Source: Chromatocurvus halotolerans (GTDB taxonomy: Bacteria; Pseudomonadota; Gammaproteobacteria; Pseudomonadales; Halieaceae). Taken from it: a DNA stretch of 64,000 nt. The stretch is taken from the NCBI RefSeq assembly GCF_004340525.1, contig NZ_SLWX01000001.1, positions 310,001-374,000 of the forward strand. Direction: 5' to 3'. A model generated the notes under the pieces. That model saw only the letters and a list, made by a program, of their open reading frames with translations. It made no database searches and was not told the DNA's origin. The position numbers were made by a program, and so were the translations under genes. This document shows positions 54,301 to 63,900 of the stretch, one piece after another (positions within the stretch are counted from its first letter, which is position 1; each line of letters begins with the position of its first letter).

Positions 54301-54587
54301 ATCGCGACCGCGCCGATGGAGTGGACCGGCTGATCATCGAACAACGGCGTCCACGTCAGGCCCCCGTTGTCTGAGCGCCACACGCCGCCGCTGGCAGCGC
54401 CGACGACAATGATTTTCGGATCAGTGGCCACCGAGGCCACCGAGGCGATGCGCCCGGACATGCCCGCCGGGCCAATGTTGCGGGCCTTCATGCCCGCAAA
54501 GTGATCCGGCGTGACGGCAGCCACCCCGATGGAAACGTGCAACAGCGACGCGCCCAGCAGCGCAGCCAGTGTATGTCTCATGGTCAT
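51330..54587 (-). CDS. Exported VPS10/sortilin-like beta-propeller protein (paralogue 1)
   Basis: This 1085-residue secreted protein has a signal peptide (AALLGASLLHVSIGVAA). A propeller follows with about eleven Asp-box repeats (S/T-x-D-x-G-x-x-W), for example RSDNGGLTWTPLF, RSTDGGRSWVKVG, RTTDGGKTWAQIL and VTRDGGETWTSVE. A beta-sandwich region (about 770-930) and a helical tail complete it. Such proteins resemble the ten-bladed VPS10 domain of sortilins; their bacterial role is unclear, with peptide or protein binding suspected. The start overlaps the amidohydrolase stop by three bases (ATGA). Its own stop is ten bases from the TPR/TonB-like start. Confidence 0.85.
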   Translation of the reverse strand: MTMRHTLAALLGASLLHVSIGVAAVTPDHFAGMKARNIGPAGMSGRIASVASVATDPKIIVVGAASGGVWRSDNGGLTWTPLFDDQPVHSIGAVAINQNHPDIIWVGTGEGATRNSASIGDGMYRSTDGGRSWVKVGLEGAERINRIALHPSDPDIAYVSALGPLWSDGGDRGVFRTTDGGKTWAQILSGPNERTGATDIKMDPRNPKKLFAALWEFRRWPYRFESGGPGSGLFRSIDGGDSWTPLTVEDGLPEGDLGRSVFAIAPSDPNRVYALVEAETSALIRSDDGGNRWKTVNDEANVSVRPFYYTLLDVDPQDPDTVYNVESRVRRSIDGGRTFEYIAAIDCCAPGHSIHIDTHAWWINPSDPEHMIAGNDGGIAITRDGGDTWRFVENLPLAQFYHVAVDDAHPYNVYGGLQDNGSWRGPAETFDVGGIRNLHWQEVAFGDGFDTVPDPVMANTGYAMSQGGNLSRWNLNTGEQRSIRPNPPTPDTDLRFNWSAGFAIDPFEPSTIYYGSQFLHKSTDRGLSWDVISDDLTTDNPDWQTFRTSGGITFDVTAAENFTTIIAVAPSRVEQGVIWVGTDDGRLHVTRDGGETWTSVEGNVGGVPDNTWVPMIYPSPHDAGTAFVVFDNHRRGDFTPYIYRTEDYGRHWESLADDSITGYALSVLQDPDDGNLLWAGTEFGLFLSLNAGEDWTRFTAGVPTSSVMDLAFQERESDLVIGTHGRAVFVLDDVSPLRGLSAGDFERRFALLGATDGQQYDSNPVIAGRFWGNGEFNAPNEPYGVVLTFMASGDDLPHPDAKREKARKAALRATMKDEEDSRDSGDESAAGSEPPRATITVADASGDVIRTFTADVQQGINRVVWNLRRDGLPPLPGKGSKPDDDLPPGIEALPGTYQLTIAFDDTEQSVEARVLADPRSRVSMAAMNANQAMQLELQSMQSTLDQAIRRVLSARQDLATVKTLIEQSEDPSAHDALQQQAKAAGERLDALEADLHEPEGTVGRPYGDDRASSMLQRARAFLTSTYDAPSPTAEAFVERAAARITGTVSALNDYLAGEHAEVRATFAESGLGLLTQTPVPLDATP

Positions 54588-55966
54588 AGTGCCGCCTCCA
54601 CCGGCTGTCCATCCTGCTTGTAGATCACGCCGCCCTTCATGACCATATCCACCCGTGACAGCAGGTTGATGTGGCGCAGCACGTCGCCTTTCACCGCAAT
54701 GATATCGGCATATTTGCCCGCCGACACCGTGCCCCACTTGTCCTCGACGCCCATCATCACGGCGCCCCAGTAGGTCGCGGCACGAATGGTCGTCATCGGG
54801 TCCACGTCCATCACGTTCACCCAGACATCCATTTCATTCCAGGTGCTCTGGCAGTGAAACTTCATGGGAATGCCGCTATCGGTGCCGACCAGCATGACCA
54901 CGCCGGAATCCCGCAGCTGCTGGAACTTGCGCTTGAGCGTCGGCTTGCGCAGCGGCGTGAGCTGGGTGTAGCCGAGCTCGCCGGGATTCTGGATGGAGCC
55001 CTTGATATCGGCAATCGTCGAGGCCTCCAGCCCCCGATGCCAGCAGGCGTTGTCGAGCTTTTCCGGGTTATCCACCGTGAACTCGTAGTTCCACAGCCCT
55101 TCCACCGTGGGCGTCCAGAACATTGGGCCCCCGGCAACACGCCCGGTGGCGGTGCGCTCCTTGAGCAGCTCGATCACATCCGCGGGATACTCGGGCGCCG
55201 TTGTCAGGCCCGTATGCTCGAAGTTGTCGACGCCGATCGCCAGGCCGCGGCGGATCTCATCCGGGCGGTGCGAGTGCGCGACGACCTTGAGACCATGCCT
55301 GTGTGCCTCGTCGACCACGGCCTGGGCCTCCTCAAGCGTCATCTTGTCCTGATCGATCAGCTTGATGATATCGACCCCTGCGTCGGCCAGCGTCCTCACC
55401 TTGCGCACGCCGTCTGCGACGCCATCCACGCCCCAGCGGTAGAAGTCCGTACCGGGGTAGGGCTCATGCTGGATAAAGGGACCGGAGATGAACAGTCGGG
55501 GCCCCGGGATCTCGCCAGACTCGATGCGCCGCTTGACCGAGACAGAAGCCTCCAGCGGCGCGCCCAGATCCCGGGTGGTGGTAACACCCGCCAGCAGCAT
55601 CTGCACGGCGCTGGCGGGCATGATCTCGCTGGCAAAGCGATCCACGTAGGTGGGGTGCCAGTGCGCGTAGTCGGCGTGACCATTGAGCATCAGGTGCGCG
55701 TGGTTCTCCCACAGTCCCGGAAGCACGTCCATGCCCTCGGTGGACACCACCTCGTAGCCCTCGGGAACGGGCAAAGTCTCGACGGTGCCCACCTCCTGGA
55801 TGATGCCGTCCTCGACAAGAATCACGCTGTTGGCAATCGGGCGGTGGCCGTAGCCATCGATGAGGCGGCCGCCCACCAGTGCGGTACCTGCCTGAGCAAG
55901 CAGGCTGGAAAGCGCCAGACTGGCACCGAGAATGACAGCGGAAACGCGCGTCAAGGAATGAACCAT
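54584..55966 (-). CDS. Exported amidohydrolase (metal-dependent, imidazolonepropionase-like group)
   Basis: This 460-residue metallohydrolase has a signal peptide (AVILGASLALSSLLAQA), so it works in the envelope. The TIM-barrel metal site is visible: HxH in PGLWENHAHLML, the carboxylated Lys in DIIKLIDQD, His in VVAHSHRP, His in NFEHTGLT, and Asp in VGTDSGIP. Related exported enzymes hydrolyse dipeptides, such as Xaa-Pro or Xaa-Arg, or other cyclic amides. It heads an operon with a VPS10-like protein, a TPR/TonB-like protein and AspH. The divergent M20 peptidase gene is beside it. Confidence 0.88.
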   Translation of the reverse strand: MVHSLTRVSAVILGASLALSSLLAQAGTALVGGRLIDGYGHRPIANSVILVEDGIIQEVGTVETLPVPEGYEVVSTEGMDVLPGLWENHAHLMLNGHADYAHWHPTYVDRFASEIMPASAVQMLLAGVTTTRDLGAPLEASVSVKRRIESGEIPGPRLFISGPFIQHEPYPGTDFYRWGVDGVADGVRKVRTLADAGVDIIKLIDQDKMTLEEAQAVVDEAHRHGLKVVAHSHRPDEIRRGLAIGVDNFEHTGLTTAPEYPADVIELLKERTATGRVAGGPMFWTPTVEGLWNYEFTVDNPEKLDNACWHRGLEASTIADIKGSIQNPGELGYTQLTPLRKPTLKRKFQQLRDSGVVMLVGTDSGIPMKFHCQSTWNEMDVWVNVMDVDPMTTIRAATYWGAVMMGVEDKWGTVSAGKYADIIAVKGDVLRHINLLSRVDMVMKGGVIYKQDGQPVEAAL

Positions 55967-56133
55967 CGTTATTGCCCTCTAATATTTGGTTCGCTGAGTA
56001 TAAACCCGCGTTTCATCGAAACACCACCCGGGTCCGGGAGCGGGTGCTGACACAGGACGCCGGGCTTGTCATGATGTCGCTTCCTGTCCGGCATTGCTGT
56101 GATGCCGGATTCGCGACCACTCAGGGGTAACTT
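55967..56133. promoter_or_regulatory. Divergent promoter region
   Basis: These 167 bases must hold the promoters for the amidohydrolase operon and the M20 peptidase. No clear consensus elements or shared operator was identified. Confidence 0.3.
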
Positions 56134-57540
56134 ATGAATAAGACGCACCAACCCGGTTTCCGCGGCCTCGCTGCCGCAGCTTCCTCAATGCCTGTCCTTC
56201 CCTCTGCGGTAAGGATACGGGCTTCGGTCAGGCCACGGACCTTGCTGCTCGCGGGCGCGCTCGCAGCCGTCCTTGGCGGGCCCCTCGGCACAGCGGCCGT
56301 ATATGCCAGCGATAAGGCTCCAAAGATCAGCCAGGAATACCGCAGCGAGATCGAAGCACTGCAGGCAGACCCGAAAGTTCAGGCCGCCATGGAGCACGTT
56401 TACAGCCTCGAGGCGCAGTCGCTGGAAGACCTCGTCGAACTGACAGAGATTCCGGCGCCACCCTTCAATGAGACGGCGCGGGCCGAGCGCTTCGCGGAAA
56501 TGCTGCGGGAGGCCGGCCTCGAGGATGTGCGAATAGACGAGATCGGCAACGTGATCGGGCGACGCCCCGGCACTGGCAATGACAAGCGCGTCGCCTACGC
56601 CGCGCACCTCGACACCGTATTCCCTGAAGGCACCGACGTCACGGTGAAAGTTGAGGGCGACAAGTACATGGCACCTGGCATCGGTGACAATACCCGGGGT
56701 CTGGTGACCCTGCTGGAAGTGCTGCGCGCCATGGAGCATGCCGAGGTGGAAACCGATGCCGAGATTCTGTTCATCGGCAATGTCGGCGAGGAAGGCCTTG
56801 GTGACCTTCGCGGCGTGAAGCACCTGTTCCGCGACGGCGCTGAAAAGATCGATACCTTCATTGCCGTGGACGGCGGCAACAGTGATCGCATTGTCTACGG
56901 CGGCGTGGGCTCGCACCGTTATCGTGTGACCTTCCACGGACCCGGCGGCCACTCCTGGGGCGCCTTTGGCCTGGCCAACCCGCATCACGCGCTCGGCCGC
57001 GCCATCGCCCTGTTCGACGAGCGGGCGCCTGAGGTCACCTCCGTCGGCGACAAGACCAGCTACAACGTCGGTCGCATTAGCGGCGGCACGTCGGTGAACT
57101 CCATTCCCTTTGAATCCTGGATGGAAATTGACATGCGCTCCGGCAACCAGGACAAGCTGGACGATATCGACGCGGTCATGCAGGCGGCGGTGATGGAGGC
57201 CCTGGAGGAAGAAAACGCGGGCAGACTCGATGGCCCGGCGCTCACGGTCGACATCAAGCGGGTCGGCACGCGGCCAGCGGCCATGGGTGACCCGGACTCA
57301 CCCCTGGTACAGCGCACGATGGCAGCCACCGCCGCGCTCGGCGTGACGCCGTCCCTGCAGATCTCCTCGACGGACTCCAATCTGCCGATCTCCATCGGCG
57401 TTCCCGCGGTCACCATCAGCCGCGGCGGCACCTCGGAAGGCGCGCATTCGCTGGATGAGTGGTGGAGAAACGTGGATGCGCACCTCGGCGCGCAGTTGGG
57501 TCTGCTGACCGTACTGTCAGAAGCGGGTCTGGCTGAGTAG
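56134..57540 (+). CDS. Exported M20-family metallopeptidase
   Basis: This 468-residue zinc peptidase belongs to the M20/M25/M40 group. Metal and catalytic residues sit in YAAHLDTVFPEG, GIGDNTRGLVTLLE, GNVGEEGLGDLRG and, near the end, GTSEGAHSLDEW. The dimerisation domain falls between (about 240-360). A hydrophobic segment at about residues 33-55 (RTLLLAGALAAVLGGPLG) looks like a signal, with an unusually long polar stretch before it; ATG 56188 is a shorter alternative start. Family members cut dipeptides, aminoacyl or acyl-amino substrates. Confidence 0.87.
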   Translation: MNKTHQPGFRGLAAAASSMPVLPSAVRIRASVRPRTLLLAGALAAVLGGPLGTAAVYASDKAPKISQEYRSEIEALQADPKVQAAMEHVYSLEAQSLEDLVELTEIPAPPFNETARAERFAEMLREAGLEDVRIDEIGNVIGRRPGTGNDKRVAYAAHLDTVFPEGTDVTVKVEGDKYMAPGIGDNTRGLVTLLEVLRAMEHAEVETDAEILFIGNVGEEGLGDLRGVKHLFRDGAEKIDTFIAVDGGNSDRIVYGGVGSHRYRVTFHGPGGHSWGAFGLANPHHALGRAIALFDERAPEVTSVGDKTSYNVGRISGGTSVNSIPFESWMEIDMRSGNQDKLDDIDAVMQAAVMEALEEENAGRLDGPALTVDIKRVGTRPAAMGDPDSPLVQRTMAATAALGVTPSLQISSTDSNLPISIGVPAVTISRGGTSEGAHSLDEWWRNVDAHLGAQLGLLTVLSEAGLAE

Positions 57541-57579
57541 GTCCGGCCGGGTAGGTCCGGCCGGGTAGGTCTGGCTAGG
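57538..57579 (+). repeat. Tandem 14-base repeat at the end of the M20 gene
   Basis: TAGGTCCGGCCGGG occurs twice and then once as a degenerate copy (TAGGTCTGGCTAGG), starting with the stop codon itself. It is probably a slippage product and has no known role. Confidence 0.7.
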
Positions 57580-57606
57580 CCCGGCCCCCCAGGGTGCCGG
57601 GCTTTT
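57579..57606 (+). terminator. Intrinsic terminator of the M20 peptidase gene
   Basis: GCCCGGC and GCCGGGC form a 7-base-pair stem with a 10-base loop followed by TTTT. It lies about 40 bases after the peptidase stop, just before the convergent propeller gene. Confidence 0.75.
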
Positions 57607-57631
57607 CCCCATCAGCTGGCAGCAGTCAGCC

Positions 57632-60600
57632 TCAGTCCGACTGTCGGTCGGTTTCCACCGCCGGCGCCTTTACCGCGGGCCCTGCCACCGCATTGAAGGC
57701 GGCAAGGTCTTCTTCCACCAGCGTATCCCAGGCCTCCATGGCTGCCTGCCATTCGGGCCGCAGATCCTGCAGACGTTCACGCTGTCCCCGGGTCAGCCCG
57801 AGCACCGCATTGTCGGCCTGCTGGTAGACATCAATCAGGAAGGTGTCCAGCCGGGGATGGAAGTTGAGCACATCCTGAAAGGTCTCGCGGTCCGGTGTCG
57901 TCACTGAGGTCTGCCACGTTTTCAGGGCTGCAAGCAGACTCTCGGCGGCCTCTTCTACCTCATCATCGCCCGCCTCGGCCGCCAGTGCCTTGCGCAGTTC
58001 CACCTGCTTCTGCACGCTCTGCAGGCTGCCGATACGCCGGTAGATGCCGTCAATCATGTCGAAGACTTCAGCAAGGAAGGTCTGCTGCTCGGCAATGGCC
58101 TCCGCCTCGTAGCGGTTGATCGGATCCCAGATCAGCTCGACGCTTTCCTCCAGGGTCTCCTCACCCAGGCTCAGTCGCAGCGTATAGCTGCCCGGCGCCA
58201 GCCGATAACCGGCAATGGTCTTGTCCTTGCCCGCGCCGTAGGCGACGTCGTAGTCAAGTTTGGTTGCGGGGGCCCCGCGCAGATCCCACACAAAGCGGTT
58301 GATGCCCTCCTGCGCGGGCAGCGCCATCGCGGTGCCACTGCCGCCGCCCTTGTGTCCCTTCTCGGCATCCGTGGCGAATTCGCGGACGACCTGCCCCTCA
58401 GCGTCCAGCACCTCGAGCGTGAGCGACTGCTCGTCCAGGTCGATCTGGGCGGGCAGCGCGTAGTAGATCACCGCACCGTTGGGGGCACTCGGCGCCACAC
58501 TTTCTCCACCGGTTGCCCGGCCCTCGGTCGGCGTCAGGCGGTAGGCCGGTGAGGGTGTGTAGAGATGGAAGGGCGCGGTTTTCTGCGCCGGTGCAAACTG
58601 CCGCAGGGGCGCGATGTCGTCGAGCACCCAGAAGGCGCGGCCCTGGGTCGCCAGCACCAGGTCGTTGCGACGCACCATGAGATCCGTGACCGGCACCACC
58701 GGCAGATTCGTCTGCAGGGACTGCCAGTCGGCGCCGCCGTTGAAGGACAGGTACAGCCCCCGCTCCATGCCCGCAAACAGCAGGCCCTCGCGCTCGGGGT
58801 CCTCACGCACCACCCGGGCAAAGTGCGCCTCCGGCAGACCGTCGCTGATCGACGTCCAGCTGTTTCCGTAGTCCGCCGTGCGATACACATAGGGCCGATT
58901 ATCGCCTTCCTTGTACTTCATTACCGTCACGTAGGCTACCGCCGGGTTATGGGGAGACACCTCGATGGCATTCACCAGCCCGCGACCCACGCCCCGGGGC
59001 GTCACGTTCTTCCAGGTCTCGCCGGCGTCACGGGTGACATGGACCAGGCCGTCATCGCTGCCAACCCACAGGGTCGCGGCGTCGTGAGGGCTCTCGGCGA
59101 GGGCGAAGATCGTGTTGTACTGCTCGATGTTCTCGTTGGTGTAGGGGCCTGCGCCCCTGCCCTGCTTGTCGTCCTCGTTGCGCGTCAGGTCCGGACTCGC
59201 TTCCGTCCAGTTGAAGCCGCGATCGCTGGATTTCAGCAGCACGTTGGCAGCGTGGTAGATCACCTCCGGGTCGTGCAGCGACACGTGGATAGGCGCGTTC
59301 CAGTTGAAGCGATACTTCGCGTCCCGGGACAGCTGTCCCAGCCCGAGCTCCGCATAGGCCTTGATGGAGCGCGTGGTGCCGGTCTCGGTGTCGAACTCGT
59401 CGATCAGTCCGAGGTAACAACCGGCGTAGGTGTAGCGGGGATTGTCCGGATCCATCGCCACATAGGCGCTTTCGCAGCCGCCGTGCACGTCCCAGTCATC
59501 CCGGCCAATCTCGCCATCGCGGGAGCGACTGCGAATCGCCACCGTGGAATTGTCCTGCTGACCGCCATAGATCCGGTACTCGAAATCGTTGTCCGTGTTG
59601 ACCCGGTAGAACTGCGCCGTCGGCTGATTGTCCTGACGGGACCAGCTCTCGCCGCCATCGAAGGAGACGTTCGCCCCGCCATCGTTGGCGTTGACCATCC
59701 ACCGGGAGTTATCCGGATTCACCCAGAGGTAGTGATTGTCGCCGTGGGGAACCTCGACCGGGGAGAAGGTCTTGCCGCCATCGATGGACTTCATGAACGG
59801 CGCGTTCAGGACATACACCGTATTTTCGTCATTCGGGTCTGCAAAAATGTGCATGTAATACCAGGAGCGGGCGCGCAGGATGCGTTCCTTGTTCAGCTGG
59901 CTCCAGCTGTCACCGCCGTCGTCCGAGCGGTACAGGCCGCCCTCGTCACCCTCGGCCTCGATAATGGCCCAGACGCGCCCCGGCTTTGCCGGCGAGGCCG
60001 CAACGCCGATCTTGCCCATACCCTCGGGCAGGTCGTCGCTGAGTCTATCCCAGGACTCGCCGCCGTCCGTCGAGCGCCAGATGCCGCTGCCCTCACCGCC
60101 GGAGCGCAGCGACCAGGGCTCGCGCTGGTTATCCCACAGGGCGGCGAACAGAATTCGCGGATTGCTCATGTCGAGGGCGAGATCCACCGCGCCGGTGGTG
60201 TCATTCGGGGCCTCGAGCACCCGGCGCCAGGTCGCCCCACCGTCTGCCGACTTGTAGATACCGCCGCTGTCATCGGGCGCATAGGTGTTGCCCTGGGCCG
60301 CGACCCAGACGACATCGGGGTTCTGCGGATGGATGCGGATCTCACCGATCTGCCGGACATTCTCCAGACCCACGCGGGTCCAGCTCTTGCCGGCATTGGT
60401 CGATTTGTAGACGCCATCGCCCTGTGAGGAAGCAATGTTGCGGAACGGCGACTCCCCCATGCCCACGAACAGCACGTTTGGATCGGACTCGGCAACGGCA
60501 ATCGCGCCCACGGCAGACGAACCGAAGTCCTTGTCAGAGATCGGCGCCCAGCTCGCACCGGCGTTCTCGGTTTTCCACACACCCCCGGTTGTGCCCATGT

Positions 60601-60808
60601 AATAGACATGGGGGTTGTCCTTCACGCCCACGGAGACGGTCGCCCGGCCGCCGCGGAAGGGCCCGACGTTGCGGGCTTCAATGCCATCAAAGAACGCGCG
60701 CTCTTTTTCGGCACTGAAGGCCAGCGATGACGTCATTGCGGAAAGCAGGGAGAGAGCGAGGGTGCAGCGGGAAAGAAAACGGACAGGTTTGACGCAGGAT
60801 GACTTCAT
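57632..60808 (-). CDS. Exported VPS10/sortilin-like beta-propeller protein (paralogue 2)
   Basis: This 1058-residue secreted protein has ATG 60808 preceded by GAGGA at six-base spacing. A signal peptide (CTLALSLLSAMTSSLAFSA) precedes IEARNVGPFRGGRATVSVG. About eleven Asp-box repeats follow, for example KSTNAGKSWTRVG, KSADGGATWRRV, RSTDGGESWDRLS and VTRDAGETWKNVT. The beta-sandwich region begins near GAVIYYALPAQIDLD and the last 150 residues form a helical tail. Repeat order matches paralogues 1 and 3. It faces the M20 peptidase convergently. Confidence 0.87.
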   Translation of the reverse strand: MKSSCVKPVRFLSRCTLALSLLSAMTSSLAFSAEKERAFFDGIEARNVGPFRGGRATVSVGVKDNPHVYYMGTTGGVWKTENAGASWAPISDKDFGSSAVGAIAVAESDPNVLFVGMGESPFRNIASSQGDGVYKSTNAGKSWTRVGLENVRQIGEIRIHPQNPDVVWVAAQGNTYAPDDSGGIYKSADGGATWRRVLEAPNDTTGAVDLALDMSNPRILFAALWDNQREPWSLRSGGEGSGIWRSTDGGESWDRLSDDLPEGMGKIGVAASPAKPGRVWAIIEAEGDEGGLYRSDDGGDSWSQLNKERILRARSWYYMHIFADPNDENTVYVLNAPFMKSIDGGKTFSPVEVPHGDNHYLWVNPDNSRWMVNANDGGANVSFDGGESWSRQDNQPTAQFYRVNTDNDFEYRIYGGQQDNSTVAIRSRSRDGEIGRDDWDVHGGCESAYVAMDPDNPRYTYAGCYLGLIDEFDTETGTTRSIKAYAELGLGQLSRDAKYRFNWNAPIHVSLHDPEVIYHAANVLLKSSDRGFNWTEASPDLTRNEDDKQGRGAGPYTNENIEQYNTIFALAESPHDAATLWVGSDDGLVHVTRDAGETWKNVTPRGVGRGLVNAIEVSPHNPAVAYVTVMKYKEGDNRPYVYRTADYGNSWTSISDGLPEAHFARVVREDPEREGLLFAGMERGLYLSFNGGADWQSLQTNLPVVPVTDLMVRRNDLVLATQGRAFWVLDDIAPLRQFAPAQKTAPFHLYTPSPAYRLTPTEGRATGGESVAPSAPNGAVIYYALPAQIDLDEQSLTLEVLDAEGQVVREFATDAEKGHKGGGSGTAMALPAQEGINRFVWDLRGAPATKLDYDVAYGAGKDKTIAGYRLAPGSYTLRLSLGEETLEESVELIWDPINRYEAEAIAEQQTFLAEVFDMIDGIYRRIGSLQSVQKQVELRKALAAEAGDDEVEEAAESLLAALKTWQTSVTTPDRETFQDVLNFHPRLDTFLIDVYQQADNAVLGLTRGQRERLQDLRPEWQAAMEAWDTLVEEDLAAFNAVAGPAVKAPAVETDRQSD

Positions 60809-60891
60809 GGAATGTCCTCGGCAAAGCATGAAAGGGTTTGGCGTAACCGTTCAGCCCGGACGGGAATGCATGAGGGTGAACGACTGTCGTG

Positions 60892-60922
60892 AAAAAGACA
60901 GGGCGGCCGCAGCCGCCCTGTC
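60892..60922 (-). terminator. Intrinsic terminator of the third propeller gene
   Basis: On the minus strand, GACAGGGCGGC and GCCGCCCTGTC form an 11-base-pair stem with a 4-base loop, followed by TTTTT. It lies just past the stop of the gene at the right edge, so the two propeller genes are separate units. Confidence 0.88.
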
Positions 60923-60929
60923 GATAGGA

Positions 60930-63900
60930 TCAATCAGCGCTCATGCTGATCATGTCAATGTCCGCCGACTTGATGCGCGCATTCAGGCTCGGGATCTGCT
61001 CTTCCCAGACGGTATCCAGAATCGCCAGCTGCGCTTCAATCGCGCTGCTCAATTCCGCCTTGACCGCCTGTGCCTGCGTTGTCGGCCCCTGGTCACCGAG
61101 GGACACCATGCGCATCAGACTGGCCAGCTTGTCGTTCAGCCGGATCGGGAAGTTCAGCGGGTCCTGTCGACTCTGGTTCTTGGTCTGGTAGAGGGTCTCC
61201 TCCACATCGGTGATGGTCTCACCGATGGAAAGAATCTCTGCCAGCAGAGGCGATGGCTGTTCCACGCTGTCACCGGCGTCTAGGAGCCGCGTCTTCAACG
61301 AGTCGAGCTTTGATCGCAGCGTCCTGATCTTGCCGATTTCCGTGTGCGTGCGCGACAGCAGGTCGCGGGTTTCGCTGACAAAGGCAAATTGCGCCGCCAT
61401 GTCTTCCGCCGATGCGCTGGAGCGCGGGTCCTGCACGACGCTGAAGCTGACTTCCTGTACCTCATCGCCGACGCGAAGTTCCGCACGGTAGTCGCCCGGA
61501 ACCGCGCGCGGTCCGTCTTTCATGTCAGACCACAGTATGAGCCCGTCAAAGCGCTCCATGCCCGGATAGTGCAGGTCCCAGACATGGCGATTGAGGCCGG
61601 GCTCGGCGGCGAGCACGCGGGTATCCGCAGCGCCGCTGTCTGCATTTTCCGGGGTGCTCTCCTCGCCGTCAGCCGGCTTCCTGCTCCAGGTCCAGATGGC
61701 ATCCTCATCATCGGCTGCATAGACCGAGAGCTCCACCGGCGTGTCGTCGCCGAGGCTGTCGGGCAGGCTGTAGTAGATCATGGCACCCTCGGGCGGGTTG
61801 GTCCCTGCGGGATCCGTATTCCTGTCCCGGCCCCGGGAGAGAAGCCGATGCGCCGATCCGGGCGTGTACAGGTGCACCGAATTGCTATGCGCCTCATCCA
61901 GCTGTCGCAGGGGGCTCAGGTCATCCATGATCCAGTAGCCCCTGCCCTGTGTGGCAGCGACCAGGTCACCTTCCTTGATGAGCATGTCGGTGATCGGCAC
62001 GATGGGAAGATTGAGCTGGATGGGGCTCCAGCTGCTGCCGTTATCCAGCGAGTAGTAGGCACCGCGCTCGGTGCCGGCAAACAGCAGCCCCTCACGCTCG
62101 GGATCAGCGCGCAGTACCCGGGTGAAATGCGTGTCCGGAATGCCGGAGTCGATGCGCTTCCAGCTCTTGCCCCAGTTGTTCGTGTAGAACAGGTAGGGCT
62201 TGAAGTCGTCAAGCTTGTAGCGGGTTGCCGCGAGATATGCGCCGCCCTCGTTGAAGGGATCCGCATCGATGCTGTTGACCATGGCCCACTCGGGCAGCGC
62301 CGAGGGCGTGACATCGTCCCAGGACTCACCGCCATTGCGCGTGAGGTGAACCTTGCCGTCGTCACTGCCGGCCCACATGACGCCAGCTTCGTGCGGGGAT
62401 TCCGTCAGTGCGAAGACCGTACCGTAGTACTCGACACTGGTGTCGTCCTTGGTGATCGGTCCGCCGGATTTTCCCATCCTGCTCTTGTCATCGACCGTCA
62501 GGTCAGGGCTGATCTGTGTCCAGCTCTCGCCGAGATCGTCGCTACGGAACACCGCATTGGCGGCCACGAAAAGCACGTCGGGATCGTGCAGGGAGAAGCT
62601 GATCGGGTAGTTCCACTGGAAGCGATACTTGAGTTCCGCGGCGCCCCAGCCCATGGGGTTGTCGGGCCAGACATCGATAGCGCGACGCTCGCCGGTGCGA
62701 TGGTTGACCAGGCGCAGCAAGCCGCCGTAGGAGCCACCGACAACCACATCGGGATCATCGGGTTTGGCCGCGATATGCCCGCTCTCGCCTCCGGCCGTCG
62801 GCTCCCAGTCGCGAACGCTGATGGACGAACCCATGGCAGACTGCGAGCGGATGCGGACGGCGGAATTGTCCTGCTGACCGCCGAGCAGACGATAGGGGAA
62901 ATCGTTGTCCGCGGAGACACGGTAGAACTGCACCGTCGGCTGGTTGGCCTGGGTAGACCAGGTCTCGCCGCGATCATAGGACACGTTGGCACCGCCATCG
63001 TTGGACTGGATCATGCGCAGGGGGTCCGCCGGATCAATCCACAGGTCGTGGTTGTCGCCGTGGGGCACCTCGATCTGGCTGAAGGTCTTGCCGCCGTCCT
63101 TGGAAAAGTGGAACTGCACGTTCAGCACGTACACGGACTCTTCATCGACCGGGTCGGCGTAAATGCGCGAGTAGTACCAGGCGCGCTGGCGAAGATTGCG
63201 ATTGTCGCTGGTCTGTTTCCAGGTCTGGCCGCCGTCCCGCGAGCGGAACACACCGCCCTCTTCCGCCTCGATAATAGCGTAGACATTCTGGTTGTTGGTC
63301 GGCGACACGGTCACGCCGCTGATGCCGATAGTGCCCTTGGGAAGGCCCTCGTTGCCGGTGAGCTCTTCCCAGCTGTCGCCACCGTCAACGCTTTTGTAGA
63401 TGCCGGAGCCCGGGCCACCGCTCTCGAGGGAGTAGGGTGTGCGCTTCACGCGCCAGAAGCTGGCGTAGAGGATGCGCGGGTTGGTGGGATCCATCTCGAG
63501 ATCCACGGCACCGACCTCATCGTTGACGTAGAGCACCTTCTCCCAGCTCTCACCGCCGTCCCGGGTGCGGAAGACGCCCCGCTGCTCATTCGGACCGAAC
63601 AGGTGTCCCATGACCGCCGCGTAGGCGATATCCGGATTGGTCGGATGCGTGCGAATGCGGGAGATATGCTGCGAATCCTCAAGACCGGCCCGGAACCAGG
63701 TGTCGCCGGCGTCCAGGGACTTCCACATGCCATCGCCCGGAGAGACATTCCCCCGCACGGTCTTTTCGCCGGTACCCACATAGATGACGTTCGGGTCCCA
63801 GGTGGAGACTTCCACGGCACCGATGGATCCGCCGAAATAGCCATCGGAGATATTGTCCCAGCTTGCGCCGCCGTCGTCCGTTCTCCAGACACCACCGCCA

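Noticed and set aside
58565-60427. Long plus-strand open frame (620 codons) opposite VPS10 paralogue 2
   Set aside because: Same reason: antisense to a well-supported propeller gene, with no start signal or domain.
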